In this document: in pieces, positions 8,174 to 18,789 of the stretch
Position numbering within the stretch: position 1 is the stretch's first letter
Layout: every line of letters starts with the position of its first letter
Assembly (NCBI RefSeq): GCF_016862455.1
Contig: NZ_BOMZ01000077.1
Location: 1-64,000, forward strand
Direction of reading: 5' to 3'
DNA length: 64,000 bases
Source: Actinoplanes utahensis
GTDB taxonomy: Bacteria; Actinomycetota; Actinomycetes; Mycobacteriales; Micromonosporaceae
Notes under the pieces: model-generated
Told to the model about the DNA's origin: nothing
The model's database searches: none
The model's input: the letters and a program-made list of their open reading frames with translations, nothing else
Program-made: the position numbers and the translations under genes

Positions 8174-11100
8174 TCAGTTCGACAGGAGCGCGGGGGAGGG
8201 GGCTATCCGGCCGGCCAGTTCGGCGGGCGTCGGGGCCTCGAAGACGATGCGGACGCCGACATCCGTGCCGAGCGCCGCGTTGAGCCGGTTGACCAGCCGT
8301 GTCGCGAGCAGCGAGTGCCCGCCGAGGTCGAAGAAGTCGTCGCGGGCGCCGGTTCCGGTGGCGCCGAGGACGTCGTCGAACAGTTCACAGATGCGGGCCT
8401 CGAGCGGGCTCGCCGGGGTGTCGCCGCCGGTGCCCCGGTGGACGGGTCTGGGCAGCCGGTCGCGGTCCACCTTGCCGTTGGTGGTGACCGGCAGGCTGTC
8501 GAGGACCACGAACGCGGACGGAACGACGGCCTCCGGCACCACGGCGGCGACGTGCCGGCGCAACGCGGACGGCTCCGGCCGGTCACCGGCGCCGGCCGCG
8601 ACGACGTAGCAGACCAGACGAGGGTCGCCCGGGTCGTCGGTGCGCAACACGGTCGCGGCCTGTGCCACCGCGGGGTGGGCCGCGACGATCGCGTTCAACT
8701 CGGCGAGCTCCACCCGTACCCCGCGGATCTTGACCTGGTCGTCGGTTCTGCCGACCAGCTCCACCGTGCCGTCGGGATGCCAGCGGCCGCGGTCGCCGCT
8801 GCGGTACATCCGCGAGCCGGGTGCGCCGAACGGGTTCGCGACGAACCGGGCGGCGGTCAGACCGGGCCGGTTCAGGTAGCCGTGCGCCAGGTTGACGCCG
8901 GCCAGGTACAGCTCGCCGACCACACCGACCGGGACCGGCCGGAGCGCCTGGTCGAGGATGTGGACCTGGGTGTTCCAGATCGGCGGGCCGATGGTGGGCC
9001 GCACCGGCCAGTCGGCGGTGTCGGCGGGCAGCGCGCCGCCGGTGACGCCGTGGGTCTCCGACGGGCCGTACTCGTTGCGCAGCACCAGCCCGGGACGCGC
9101 GGCGTGGAAACCGCGGATCAGCGGGGTGATCTGCAGCGGCTCGCCGCCCTGGATGACGTACCGCAGCGCGGGCAGGTCCAGGCCCTGCGCGGTGGCCGCC
9201 TCGTAGACCGCCGTCAGCATCGAGGTGGTCTGGTAGAAGTCGGTGATCCGCTCGGACTCCAGCCAGCGGGCCAGCCGGGCCGGATCACGACGGGTGTCCT
9301 CGTCGGGGACGCACAGCGTCTTGCCGTTCATCAGGCCGGCGAGCATCTCGTGTTCGGCCACGTCGAAACCCACCGAGGCGACCTGCGCGACCCGGGCGCC
9401 GTACGGCGACGGCACCTCCGCGTCGTGCCAGGCCAGCTCGTTGACCAGCACCCGGCCGGGCAGGACGACGCCCTTGGGCTGCCCGGTGGTGCCGGACGTG
9501 TAGATGACGTAGGCGGGGGTCTCCCCGGTCAGCGGCCGCGGCCGGTCCGCCGGTCCCGGATCGCCCGGCGCGGCGGCGGCCAGCTCGGCGAGCACGGCCG
9601 GGTCGTCGAGCGCGAGCACCGGCGCCGGCAGCGCGAGGCCCGCTGCCGGCGACGCCGTCACCACGAGCGCCGGTTCACCGTCGGTGAGCATGAAACGGAT
9701 CCGGGCCTCCGGGTACGCCGGGTCGATCGGCAGGTACGCCGCCCCGCACTTGAGCACGGCGAGGAACGTCTCGACCGACCGGTGGCCCCGGCCCAGCAGC
9801 ACGGCGACCCGGTCCCCGGGGCCGGCGCCGCGGGCCAGCAGAACCCGCGCGAGCCGGTTGGCCCGCTCGTTGAGCTCACCGAACGTCAGTTCCCCGGCGG
9901 CGGTGCGCAGCGCCGGCCGGCCCGGATCGGCGGCCACCCGCGCCTCGACCAGCTCCGGCAGGGTGGCGTCCGGCAGGGCGGTCGCGGTGGCGTTCCAGCG
10001 GCGCAGGTCGTCGCGTTCGCCGGACAGGAACAGATCCAGATCGGACAGGGCACGTCCGGGCGCGGTCACCCAGCGTTCCAGCAGGGCCGCGAACCGGCCC
10101 GCGATCAGCCGGGCCGACTCCGGCAGGTACAGGTCGGTGGCGTACTCCAGGCGGCCGTCCAGACCGGCCGGCGCGCCGTCGGCGCCGAAGCGTTCGACGA
10201 ACGAGAACAGCAGGTCGAACAGGGCGGCGCCGGTGAACGGCTCCTCGGTGCGCACGGTCAGCCCGGGCAGGCGGAAACCGTCCTCGGCGCGCATCAGCAG
10301 CATGACCTGGAACAGCGGGTTGCGGGCCGGCGACCGGCCCGGGTTGACCGCCTCGACGACGTCCTCGAACGGCACGTCCTGGTGGTCGAACGCGTCCAGG
10401 TCGGTCCGGCGGACCCGGCGCAGCAGAGCGAACAGGTCCGGGTCGCCGGACGTGTCGGTGCGCAGCACCACGGTGTTGACGAAGAATCCGACCAGGTCGT
10501 CGAGGGCCGGATCGGGGCGGCCGGCCACCGGGGTGCCGATCGGCACGTCCGGTCCGGCGCCGAGCCTGGTCAGCAGGGCCGCGACGACCGCCTGGACGAC
10601 CATGAACACGGTGGTCCCGGTGCGGCGGGCGAGAGCGGCGACGGCCGCGTGGGTGGACGGCCCGATGCTGACCGGCACCATGGCGCCGCGCTGCCCGGCG
10701 ACGGGCGGCCGGGGCAGATCGACGACGAGACCCAGGTGATCCGGTACGCCGTCGAGCGCCCGTTTCCAGTAGGCCAGCTGACGTTCGGCGAGCGGCGTAC
10801 GGGTGAGCCGGCCGGCCTGCCACAGGGTGTAGTCGACGTACTGCACCGGCAACGGCTCCCACCGCGGGGCCTGTCCGGTGCGGCGGGCGGCGTACGCGTC
10901 ATGCAGGTCCCGCGCCAGCGGCGGCACCGACCCGCCGTCCGTGCCGATGTGGCTCATCGTCAGCAGCAGCACGTGCTCGCCGGGTCCGACGTGGAACAGG
11001 CGGGCCCGCAGCGGCACGTCGGTGGCCAGGTCGAACGGCCGTCGCAACTCGTCGCGGATCGCCGCGTCCACGTCGTCGGGGTGCTCGACCGGCAGGTCCG

Positions 11101-13039
11101 GCCGGACCGTCGCGGCCGGCAGCACGGTCTGACACGGCACGCCCCGATCGACGGTGATCACGGTTCGCAGCGCCTCGTGCCGCGCGAACACGTCGCCGAT
11201 CGCCGCTTCCAGGGCCGCCCGGTCGAGCGGCCCGTGCAGGTGCAGGGCGAACGGGACGGTGTACGCGGCCGAGTCGGTGAGCTGCCGTAGGAACCACATG
11301 CGCTGCTGGCCGGGCGACAGCGGGATCCGTTCGGGCCGCGGCATCGGCGTGATGCCCGGCTGCGATCCCTCCGCCGATCGCAGCCGCTCGGCCAGCCGGG
11401 CCGGGGTGGGCGCGTCGAACAGCGCCCGGATCGACAGTCCGGCGCGGAGCAGCCCGAGCAGGCGTGCCGCCCGCAGCGAGTGCCCACCCAGGTCGAAGAA
11501 GTCGTCGTGCCGCCCGACCCGGGGCACCCCGAGCACCGTCGCGAACGCCGCGCAGACCGCCGCCTCCGCGGCGTCCACCGGCTCCTCGCCGGCGGCCGGG
11601 GCGGGGGCCGGCGCAGGCAGCGCGGCCCGGTCGAGTTTGCCACCGGCGGTCGTCGGCAGCGCGTCCAGCACGACGATCCCTGCCGGGACCAGGTGGGCGG
11701 GCACCCGGCCCGCCAGCCACTCCCGGATGCCGCCGGTGTCCTCGCCGGCGCGCGGCACCACGTAGCCGACCAGGCGCATGTCCCGCGCCACGACCGCGGC
11801 CCGCGCCACCGCCGGATGCTCCCGCAGCGCGGCCTCGACCTCGGCCGGTTCCACCCGGATGCCGCGGACCTTCACCTGGTCGTCGGCCCGGCCCTCGAAC
11901 ACCAGGGCGCCGCCGGCGGTGCGGCGGACCCGGTCGCCGGTGCGGTACATGCGCTGCCCGGCCTGGAACGGGGACGCGACGAACCGTTCCGCGGTCAGGT
12001 CGGGACGGCCGGGGTAGCCGCGGGCCAGACCGGCCCCGGCGAGGTACAGCTCACCGGCCGGCGCCTCCCGCAGGCCGTCGTCGAGCACGTAGGCGTGCAC
12101 GCCGTCCAGCGGCGAGCCGATCGGCAGCGGGCCGGCACCGTCGTCCAGGTCGGCGGTGGTGCTGGTCACGGTGGTCTCGCTGAGCCCGTACGCGTTGATC
12201 ACCGGAACCGTGCAGTGCCGCCGCCAGGTCGCCAGCGTCGCCGCGTGCCCGGACTCGCTGCCGATCACGGCCAGCCGCAGCGTCGCGGGCAGCGGCCGGG
12301 GCGCGGCGCCGAGGTCGTGCGCCCACGCCGTCCAGTACGAGGTCGGCAGGTTGACCACCGAGATCCGTTCCCGGTCCAGGAACGCCTCCAGCCGGGCCGG
12401 TGCGGGCACCGCCTCCGGCGGCACCACCACCCGGGCGCCCGCCGCGAGCGTCGGGAACAGTTCCTCGGCGTACACGTCGAAAGCCTGATTGGCGAACTGC
12501 AGCACCCGGTCCGGGGCATCGAGCCGGTAGCGGCCGAGGACGGCGCGGGCGTGGTTGGTCAGGGCGCGGCGTGGCACCGCCACCGGCTTCGGCTCGCCGG
12601 TGGAGCCGGAGGTGAACACCACGTAGGCGAGGTTCTCCGGGTGGGCGGCGTACGGCGCGGAGAGGGTGTCCTCGCGCGGGGTGACCAGCCGCAACCCGTC
12701 CGGGACCGTCGACGGGTCGTCGGTGAGCAGGTGCCGGGCGCCGGCCGCGCGGACCATCCGGCGTACGTGCGCCGCCGGCACGGCCGGGTCGACCGGCAGG
12801 TAGGCCGCTCCGGCCCACAGCACGCCGAGCACGGTGGCCGCGAGTTCGGCGCCGCGTTCCATCCGCACCGCCACCACGTCGTCCGGGCCCACCCCGGCGG
12901 CGCTGAGCGCCGCCGCGACCCGGACGGCCGCCCGGCCGAGGTCGCCGTAGGTGAGCCGGCCGTCCGCGGCGTCCACCGCGATCGCGGCGCCGTCGTGGCG
13001 TATCCGTTCGCCGATCAGTTCGACGATGTCCACTGTCAC
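8174..13039 (-). CDS. NRPS1: A-T-C-A-T, initiating subunit
   Basis: A 1621-residue nonribosomal peptide synthetase with no leading condensation domain, so it probably starts assembly. Domains in order: A1 (about 1-490), T1 (FDLGGHSL, Ser near 518), C (about 570-1000, with SHIGTDGG where most have HHxxxDG), A2 (about 1010-1510), T2 (FDLGGHSL, Ser near 1575). By hand alignment to GrsA the specificity residues read DVENVGAVTK for A1 and DVHYIGEGVK for A2. A1 shares Glu239/Asn278 with hydroxyornithine-type codes as I recall them, suggesting a basic or polar residue such as a modified arginine. I cannot name the A2 substrate. The GTG start overlaps the mbtH stop. No epimerisation domain is present. 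Confidence 0.93.
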   Translation of the reverse strand: MTVDIVELIGERIRHDGAAIAVDAADGRLTYGDLGRAAVRVAAALSAAGVGPDDVVAVRMERGAELAATVLGVLWAGAAYLPVDPAVPAAHVRRMVRAAGARHLLTDDPSTVPDGLRLVTPREDTLSAPYAAHPENLAYVVFTSGSTGEPKPVAVPRRALTNHARAVLGRYRLDAPDRVLQFANQAFDVYAEELFPTLAAGARVVVPPEAVPAPARLEAFLDRERISVVNLPTSYWTAWAHDLGAAPRPLPATLRLAVIGSESGHAATLATWRRHCTVPVINAYGLSETTVTSTTADLDDGAGPLPIGSPLDGVHAYVLDDGLREAPAGELYLAGAGLARGYPGRPDLTAERFVASPFQAGQRMYRTGDRVRRTAGGALVFEGRADDQVKVRGIRVEPAEVEAALREHPAVARAAVVARDMRLVGYVVPRAGEDTGGIREWLAGRVPAHLVPAGIVVLDALPTTAGGKLDRAALPAPAPAPAAGEEPVDAAEAAVCAAFATVLGVPRVGRHDDFFDLGGHSLRAARLLGLLRAGLSIRALFDAPTPARLAERLRSAEGSQPGITPMPRPERIPLSPGQQRMWFLRQLTDSAAYTVPFALHLHGPLDRAALEAAIGDVFARHEALRTVITVDRGVPCQTVLPAATVRPDLPVEHPDDVDAAIRDELRRPFDLATDVPLRARLFHVGPGEHVLLLTMSHIGTDGGSVPPLARDLHDAYAARRTGQAPRWEPLPVQYVDYTLWQAGRLTRTPLAERQLAYWKRALDGVPDHLGLVVDLPRPPVAGQRGAMVPVSIGPSTHAAVAALARRTGTTVFMVVQAVVAALLTRLGAGPDVPIGTPVAGRPDPALDDLVGFFVNTVVLRTDTSGDPDLFALLRRVRRTDLDAFDHQDVPFEDVVEAVNPGRSPARNPLFQVMLLMRAEDGFRLPGLTVRTEEPFTGAALFDLLFSFVERFGADGAPAGLDGRLEYATDLYLPESARLIAGRFAALLERWVTAPGRALSDLDLFLSGERDDLRRWNATATALPDATLPELVEARVAADPGRPALRTAAGELTFGELNERANRLARVLLARGAGPGDRVAVLLGRGHRSVETFLAVLKCGAAYLPIDPAYPEARIRFMLTDGEPALVVTASPAAGLALPAPVLALDDPAVLAELAAAAPGDPGPADRPRPLTGETPAYVIYTSGTTGQPKGVVLPGRVLVNELAWHDAEVPSPYGARVAQVASVGFDVAEHEMLAGLMNGKTLCVPDEDTRRDPARLARWLESERITDFYQTTSMLTAVYEAATAQGLDLPALRYVIQGGEPLQITPLIRGFHAARPGLVLRNEYGPSETHGVTGGALPADTADWPVRPTIGPPIWNTQVHILDQALRPVPVGVVGELYLAGVNLAHGYLNRPGLTAARFVANPFGAPGSRMYRSGDRGRWHPDGTVELVGRTDDQVKIRGVRVELAELNAIVAAHPAVAQAATVLRTDDPGDPRLVCYVVAAGAGDRPEPSALRRHVAAVVPEAVVPSAFVVLDSLPVTTNGKVDRDRLPRPVHRGTGGDTPASPLEARICELFDDVLGATGTGARDDFFDLGGHSLLATRLVNRLNAALGTDVGVRIVFEAPTPAELAGRIAPSPALLSN

Positions 13040-13248
13040 ACCTCACCCGGGTGGACGCGCAGGCTGCGGGGCCGCAGGTCGGTCCAGTTCGCGCGGACGT
13101 GCGCCAGGCAGGTTTCCCGGTCGGCGGCGCCGTGCGTGATCGCCCAGCCGGCCGGCGCCGGTACGGCCTCCGGCCAGAGCGAGTGCTGTCCCTCCTCGTT
13201 GACGAGGACGAGGAACCGCCCGTCCGGGATGTCGAAGGGGTTCGGCAT
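13036..13248 (-). CDS. MbtH-like protein, copy 1
   Basis: A 70-residue MbtH-type chaperone that binds adenylation domains and supports their folding and activity. Characteristic features are NEEGQHSLWPE, the W in PAGW, and ANWTDLRPRSLR near the C-terminus. It lies directly before NRPS1, its last codons overlap the NRPS1 GTG start, and its ATG overlaps the stop of the dehydrogenase gene (TGATG). A second mbtH gene precedes NRPS2, so each divergent operon carries its own partner. Confidence 0.95.
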   Translation of the reverse strand: MPNPFDIPDGRFLVLVNEEGQHSLWPEAVPAPAGWAITHGAADRETCLAHVRANWTDLRPRSLRVHPGEV

Positions 13249-14198
13249 CAGATTCCTTTCTGGCGGCTGGTTGTCAGTGCTGTCTCAGCGCCGCTGAGAC
13301 AGCACTGACAACCAGCCGGATGTGGGGTGAGGGCGGCGGCGAGGTTGGCGAGGACCTGTGCCTCGGCTCGCCGGACCGAATCGGCGGTCCGTGCCGCGTA
13401 GAGGTCGTGGATCTCCAGGCCAGGCAGGTCGCGCAGGTCGCCGGGGAGGCCGTCGGCCGCGCACAGGTCGAGCACGACCCGGCCGCCGCGCGCGGACTGC
13501 CAGGACCGCAGCGCGGCGGCGTCCATCGGCAGGCCGAGCGTCGTGATGACGACGAACGTGCCGTCCGGTATCAGGCGCAACTGGTCCGGCCGGACCGCGT
13601 GCCGGTAGGCGGGGGAGTGGAAGGTCAGCAGGTCGGCGGAGGCCAGCAGCTCCGGCAGCGGCGACCATCGGGGCTCGCCGGCCGCGGCCGTGCGGGCCGT
13701 CGGGGTGTGGAAGGCGACGTCCATGCCGAGCGCCTGGGCGACCCGGCCGACGGCCCGGCCGACCCGCCCGTACCCGACGATGCCGAGCCGGCGCCCGGCC
13801 AGCTCGCCGCGGGCCTCGCCGCCGTGCCGGGCGTGCCGCAGCAGCTGCTCGGTGACGAACTCGACGGTTCCGGCGTCGCCGTAGCCCTCGATCGGGGCGA
13901 CCGTGATCCCGTGCCGGCCGGCGTAGTCGAGGTCGACCCGGCCGGTCGAGGTGGCCCGCAGGCCGATGTAGCGCAGGTCGGGCAGCCGGCCCAGCCGGTC
14001 CGCGTCCAGGGTGTCCTTCCAGCCGGCGAGCACCGCGTCGGTACGGGCGAACGACCGTCCCGTGTCGGAGTCGTCGTGCGGCCACGCGTCCAGCACGAGC
14101 GGCTGCCGCCGGCTCAGCGGGCGGAGCCGGTCGAGCAGGCCGGGTGAGGCCCACACGCCGGGCAGGACCGAGATCTGATGGAAGACCGTCGAGGGCAC
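13248..14198 (-). CDS. D-2-hydroxyacid dehydrogenase family oxidoreductase
   Basis: A 316-residue NAD(P)-dependent enzyme. The Rossmann motif is GRRLGIVGYGRVGRAVG (GxGxxG), preceded by TVEFVTEQLLRHAR, with an Arg in LGLRATSTGRVD and DLLTFHSPAY further on. Family members interconvert 2-keto acids and D-2-hydroxy acids. I cannot see the usual downstream His in a clear context, so the chemistry may differ. It follows the ThDP gene by 7 bases and precedes mbtH, so it is part of the biosynthetic operon. A plausible role is reducing the keto-acid side chain made by DOPA ring cleavage. The last 20 or so residues come from an inserted palindromic repeat and are not typical of the family. Confidence 0.75.
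   Translation of the reverse strand: MPSTVFHQISVLPGVWASPGLLDRLRPLSRRQPLVLDAWPHDDSDTGRSFARTDAVLAGWKDTLDADRLGRLPDLRYIGLRATSTGRVDLDYAGRHGITVAPIEGYGDAGTVEFVTEQLLRHARHGGEARGELAGRRLGIVGYGRVGRAVGRVAQALGMDVAFHTPTARTAAAGEPRWSPLPELLASADLLTFHSPAYRHAVRPDQLRLIPDGTFVVITTLGLPMDAAALRSWQSARGGRVVLDLCAADGLPGDLRDLPGLEIHDLYAARTADSVRRAEAQVLANLAAALTPHPAGCQCCLSGAETALTTSRQKGI
13264..13318. repeat. dispersed palindromic repeat, copy A
   Basis: A near-perfect 55-bp palindrome: 27-bp arms (13264-13290 and 13292-13318) around one base. The arms begin CGGCTGGTTGTCAGTGCTGT. Related elements lie at 34394-34453 and 61114-61174. This copy lies inside the dehydrogenase reading frame and supplies much of its odd C-terminus (around CQCCLSGAET). 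In the operon transcript it would form a strong hairpin just before mbtH and NRPS1. Confidence 0.85.
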
Positions 14199-14205
14199 GT
14201 CCGCC

Positions 14206-15743
<1,538 letters not shown>

Positions 15744-15747
<4 letters not shown>

Positions 15748-16490
15748 GCCGCCGCGATCTGGACGCGCTTGAGGTGCCGGGCCGGGTCCTGGAACGCGTT
15801 GCGCGAGTGCAGCATCCGCCAGTTGTCCCAGACCACCATGTCGCGGGGCTGGTACCGGACGGCGATGTGCTTCTCGGCGAAGAGGACGTTGCCGCGATCG
15901 ATGAGCCGGCGGGCCAGCTCGTCGCCCTCCGGGACGATCAGGTAGTTGCTGGAGAACCGGAGGATCAGCCCGTTCTCGTGCCGCTCCAGCACCGGGTGCT
16001 CGGCCGTCGGCGTCACCCCGTGCCGGGCCAGCCCTTCGGTGGAACCCCAGCGGTAGACGGTGTCGTGAAGCCGACCCCGCTCCTCGTCGCTGAACTCGGC
16101 CAGGATCCGGTCGCCGTCCAGCATGGTGGTCTCGCCGCCCGGGCCGGACGGCGGGACGACGCACCAGAGGGCAAGGTAGCGCGGCGGCAGACCGCGGAAC
16201 TCGTAGCCCTCGGTGTGCGGGGTCAGGCCGCCGCGGTTCTGCCCGTGGTTGACGTCGTCCATGCCGCGTTCCGGTTTGACGTCGCCGACCACGGTGCCGG
16301 TCGGGGTCGGCTGGAAGTCGCCCAGCTCCTTGAGGAAGGCGACGTGGTCGAAGTCCTCCGGAACGCCGACCAGGTGCACGTAGCCGTTGTTGCCGAGCAG
16401 CTGTCCGAACGCGTACCGCAGCACGCCGTCGGCCAGCGCCTCGCCGTTCATGTCGACGCAGGACAGCACGCTGTCGGGCGACCTACCCAT
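15744..16490 (-). CDS. TauD/TfdA-type Fe(II)/2-oxoglutarate oxygenase
   Basis: A 248-residue oxygenase and first gene of the leftward operon. Iron ligands are seen as LTPHTEGYEF (His-x-Glu) and the distal His in WDNWRMLHSRNAF, with the 2-oxoglutarate Arg in HLKRVQIAA. Its motif PPRYLALWCVVPP and overall length place it with TauD/TfdA-type enzymes of secondary metabolism (hydroxylation, desaturation or related C-H oxidation). It differs clearly from the VioC-like enzyme at 7135-8154, so the pathway has two separate oxidations. It may act on a free amino acid or a carrier-bound residue; I cannot tell which. The ATG at 16490 sits at the edge of the divergent control region. Confidence 0.82.
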
Positions 16491-17226
16491 CTCGGAATCC
16501 CCATCTCTACTGTTCGGTGTGCTGACTGTTCCGCCGCGGCCGGCGGCCGCGAGGGCAAGGCCCGCGGACTGCGGAAATGCCTTACCGATGATTAAGTCCG
16601 TGATCGCCGATGAGGCGTGATCGCGAATAGTTCGAGTTTCTGGACATTCGCACCCGACCGGGTCCGAATCGACGCACGCAAGCAGTCACGCTTTATTCGG
16701 CGTCGGCGAGTCATCTTTACCCGGGGCGTCTCTGCCCGTCAACGCCATAGCCAAAAACTCTTGCGCACAGTGGTGGCGCCGTGATGCCGTCATGTGGCAC
16801 TGTGTGACGGCAAGACATTGACCGGCGACTGTTGATCAATCCGTTGCCCGGTCCCGCACGCCAGGAGGGGTTAGCGGCAGAACACGGGGGCGACGGCGAT
16901 ACGGCCGTCATGATTGCAGGTTGGACAGGATCGGCGAGGACGGGCCAGGAGTGCCTGCGGCCGAGCTGTGAAATACCGGTGCTGCCGGCGGGTGAATGTC
17001 CGTACCGTTGCCCAGGCCGGCGAATTCGAACGGTTCGCACAGCTCAGAGCGCCTCTCCATGAGTCCGAGCACTGCTGCCATGTGCCGGTGCACCGAGACC
17101 TGACACCTGCCGGCGTCAACCGCCACCAGCGTCATCCGGGCCGTCGCGCCCGGGCCCCGCCGTGGGGTCCGGCCAGCGCGAAGGCGGCCCGATCCTGCGC
17201 GGAAACGATCTGAAAGCCGACAACGA
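16491..17226. promoter_or_regulatory. divergent control region of the NRPS cluster
   Basis: These 736 bases separate the leftward and rightward biosynthetic operons and contain no convincing gene. They are less G+C-rich than the flanks. An inverted repeat, GCCGTCA and TGACGGC separated by 12 bases, lies at 16786-16811, and GCCGTCATG recurs near 16904. Both could bind a regulator. No cluster-situated regulator gene is seen in the window, so control probably comes from elsewhere. I cannot assign promoters reliably. Confidence 0.5.
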
Positions 17227-17694
17227 ATGGTGGACAGAGTGGTTCGTTATCATCATGTCGGGATCCAGACAGACGATCTGACTAATTGTCTGAACTGGTA
17301 TCTCGAATTCTTCGAAGCAGAGCAGTCATGGCGTCTCGACCGTTTCTCGGAGCTGACTCGCAGTCGCCTTCCCGGCATTGTCGAGCTGACCGAAGTGGTG
17401 GCCGGCGGTGTCCGTTTTCATCTCTTTGACCGCAGTTCCCATGATCGGCGGCAGCCGTCGCCGGAGGGTTATCAATTTCAGCACGTCTGTCTCGCAGTGG
17501 ACAGTTCCGAAGAGCTGTGGGAAATGCGCCGGCGGTGGCTGGAGATCTACGAATCCGGTAAATACACGTTCGCCCGGGCGGATCAGCCGACCGACATCGT
17601 CGTCGACGACGACGGCATCCAGAGCCTGTACGTGCTGGACGTCAACGGCCTGGAGTTCGAGTTCACCTACGACCCGGCGAGTCCCCGTGTCTGA
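17227..17694 (+). CDS. LmbB1-like L-DOPA extradiol dioxygenase (VOC superfamily)
   Basis: A 155-residue single-domain VOC protein. Candidate metal ligands are the His pair in YHHVGIQTDDL, the His in FQHVCLAVDS and the Glu residues in LDVNGLEFEFTY. The segments RFSELTRSRLPGI, YESGKYTFAR and PTDIVVDDDGIQS closely match, from memory, the L-DOPA 2,3-dioxygenases LmbB1 (lincomycin), HrmF (hormaomycin) and the pyrrolobenzodiazepine homologues, which are also about this length. These cleave the DOPA ring, and the product cyclises to a dihydropyrrole carboxylic acid with a keto-acid side chain. The next gene overlaps it and looks like the matching tyrosine hydroxylase. A different small VOC enzyme is the main alternative. 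Confidence 0.75.
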   Translation: MVDRVVRYHHVGIQTDDLTNCLNWYLEFFEAEQSWRLDRFSELTRSRLPGIVELTEVVAGGVRFHLFDRSSHDRRQPSPEGYQFQHVCLAVDSSEELWEMRRRWLEIYESGKYTFARADQPTDIVVDDDGIQSLYVLDVNGLEFEFTYDPASPRV

Positions 17695-18562
17695 CCTGCG
17701 TATGCGCGAGCCGGAGACCCGCCCGGCGCACCTGGACTGGGACTTCGGCGACTTCCCGTACGGGCTCGAGCCGCTGCTCATGCCGGTGGCCGGCCAGCCG
17801 GCCGCCGCGGCGTCGCTGCCCGGCCTGCTGCCGGCCGCGGACATCGCCCGCACCCTGGCCGCGCTCGACCTGCCGCCGGGCGGTTCCGGGGCGGCGCCGG
17901 CCGACGACACCGACACGCTCTACTGGTTCCGCTGGATCACCGGCCACCAGGTCACCATGCTGCTCTGGCACCTGATGACCGAGCTGGCGGCGGGCGCCGC
18001 CGAGACCGGCGCCGCCGACGAACGGACGCTGGCGCACCTGGAGGCCTGCACCGACGGGTACACCGCGATGCTCGACTACACCGGCTCGTGCCCGCCGGAG
18101 ATCTACCGGACCCTGATCCGGCCCCGGATGTATCTGCACCACCGCGCGTTCAGCGGGCTCTGGGCGGCCGACTTCGTGCCGCTGCGCCGCCTGCTGCGCG
18201 GGCAACGGCCGCCGTGGATGGCCGGGCCGTCCGGCAACCGGCTCAGCGCGGCGGTCGCGCGCAGCCGTACCCAACACGAGGTCGTCGCGGCCCGGCTGGT
18301 GCCGGCCGGGGCGTCGCTGTTGCAGCAGAGCGCCGCGACCACCGCGGTCCGCCCGACGCCGCGGACCGCGGCCCTCTTCGACAGTTTCTTCCTGACCGCC
18401 CGCGCGCTGGTCGGCCGCGACGCGGTGGTGGCCCAGCTGCTGCACCGGGTCCGCGCGGTCGCGCTGGACCTGGCCGCCAACGGCTGCGGCGGGCCCACGG
18501 CGACCGGTGAGATCGTGGCGTCGCTGCGCCGGGTCGTCGCCTACGCCGGATCCACCCGCTGA
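17687..18562 (+). CDS. LmbB2-like haem-dependent tyrosine hydroxylase
   Basis: A 291-residue protein (GTG start within the VOC gene; ATG at 17702 is also possible). YWFRWITGHQVTMLLWHLMT resembles the HQ...LW helix of tryptophan 2,3-dioxygenase, consistent with the haem-dependent aromatic oxygenase superfamily that includes the tyrosine 3-hydroxylases LmbB2, HrmE and Orf13. Length and pairing with a LmbB1-like gene support this. It would convert L-tyrosine to L-DOPA for ring cleavage by the preceding enzyme. The haem-binding His cannot be assigned with certainty; candidates lie in RPRMYLHHRAFSG and later. A different member of the same fold (PrnB-like) is the alternative. Confidence 0.62.
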   Translation: MSDLRMREPETRPAHLDWDFGDFPYGLEPLLMPVAGQPAAAASLPGLLPAADIARTLAALDLPPGGSGAAPADDTDTLYWFRWITGHQVTMLLWHLMTELAAGAAETGAADERTLAHLEACTDGYTAMLDYTGSCPPEIYRTLIRPRMYLHHRAFSGLWAADFVPLRRLLRGQRPPWMAGPSGNRLSAAVARSRTQHEVVAARLVPAGASLLQQSAATTAVRPTPRTAALFDSFFLTARALVGRDAVVAQLLHRVRAVALDLAANGCGGPTATGEIVASLRRVVAYAGSTR

Positions 18563-18597
18563 CGCTCACCCTTCCCACCGACAACGGAGGCTCCACC

Positions 18598-18789
18598 ATG
18601 CCCGCGACCGAGATCTACCAGGTCGTCGTCAACCACGAAGAGCAGTACTCGGTGTGGGCGGCCGACCGGCCGCTGCCCGCCGGCTGGACCAGCGAGGGCA
18701 CCACCGGCGACCGCGACGCCTGCCTGGCCCACATCGCCGCCATCTGGACCGACATGCGCCCGCTGAGCGTCCGGAGCGACACGGCATGA
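18598..18789 (+). CDS. MbtH-like protein, copy 2
   Basis: A 63-residue MbtH-type adenylation-domain partner. It has NHEEQYSVWAADRPLPAGW and AIWTDMRPLSVR, the family's hallmark Trp residues. A strong ribosome-binding site (ACGGAGG) precedes the ATG. Its stop overlaps the NRPS2 start (ATGA), so the two are translationally coupled. It differs considerably from copy 1 before NRPS1. Confidence 0.95.
   Translation: MPATEIYQVVVNHEEQYSVWAADRPLPAGWTSEGTTGDRDACLAHIAAIWTDMRPLSVRSDTA

Noticed and set aside
8141..11290. Very long open frame on the plus strand opposite NRPS1
   Set aside because: It is rich in Gly, Arg, His and Gln with no domain, and arises from the strong third-position G+C bias of the real gene on the other strand. 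Similar long shadows oppose NRPS2, NRPS3 and the ABC genes.
17227..17694. Bleomycin-type resistance protein
   Set aside because: The VOC fold alone would allow this, but the motif match and overlap with a haem-oxygenase-like gene favour an LmbB1-type dioxygenase.
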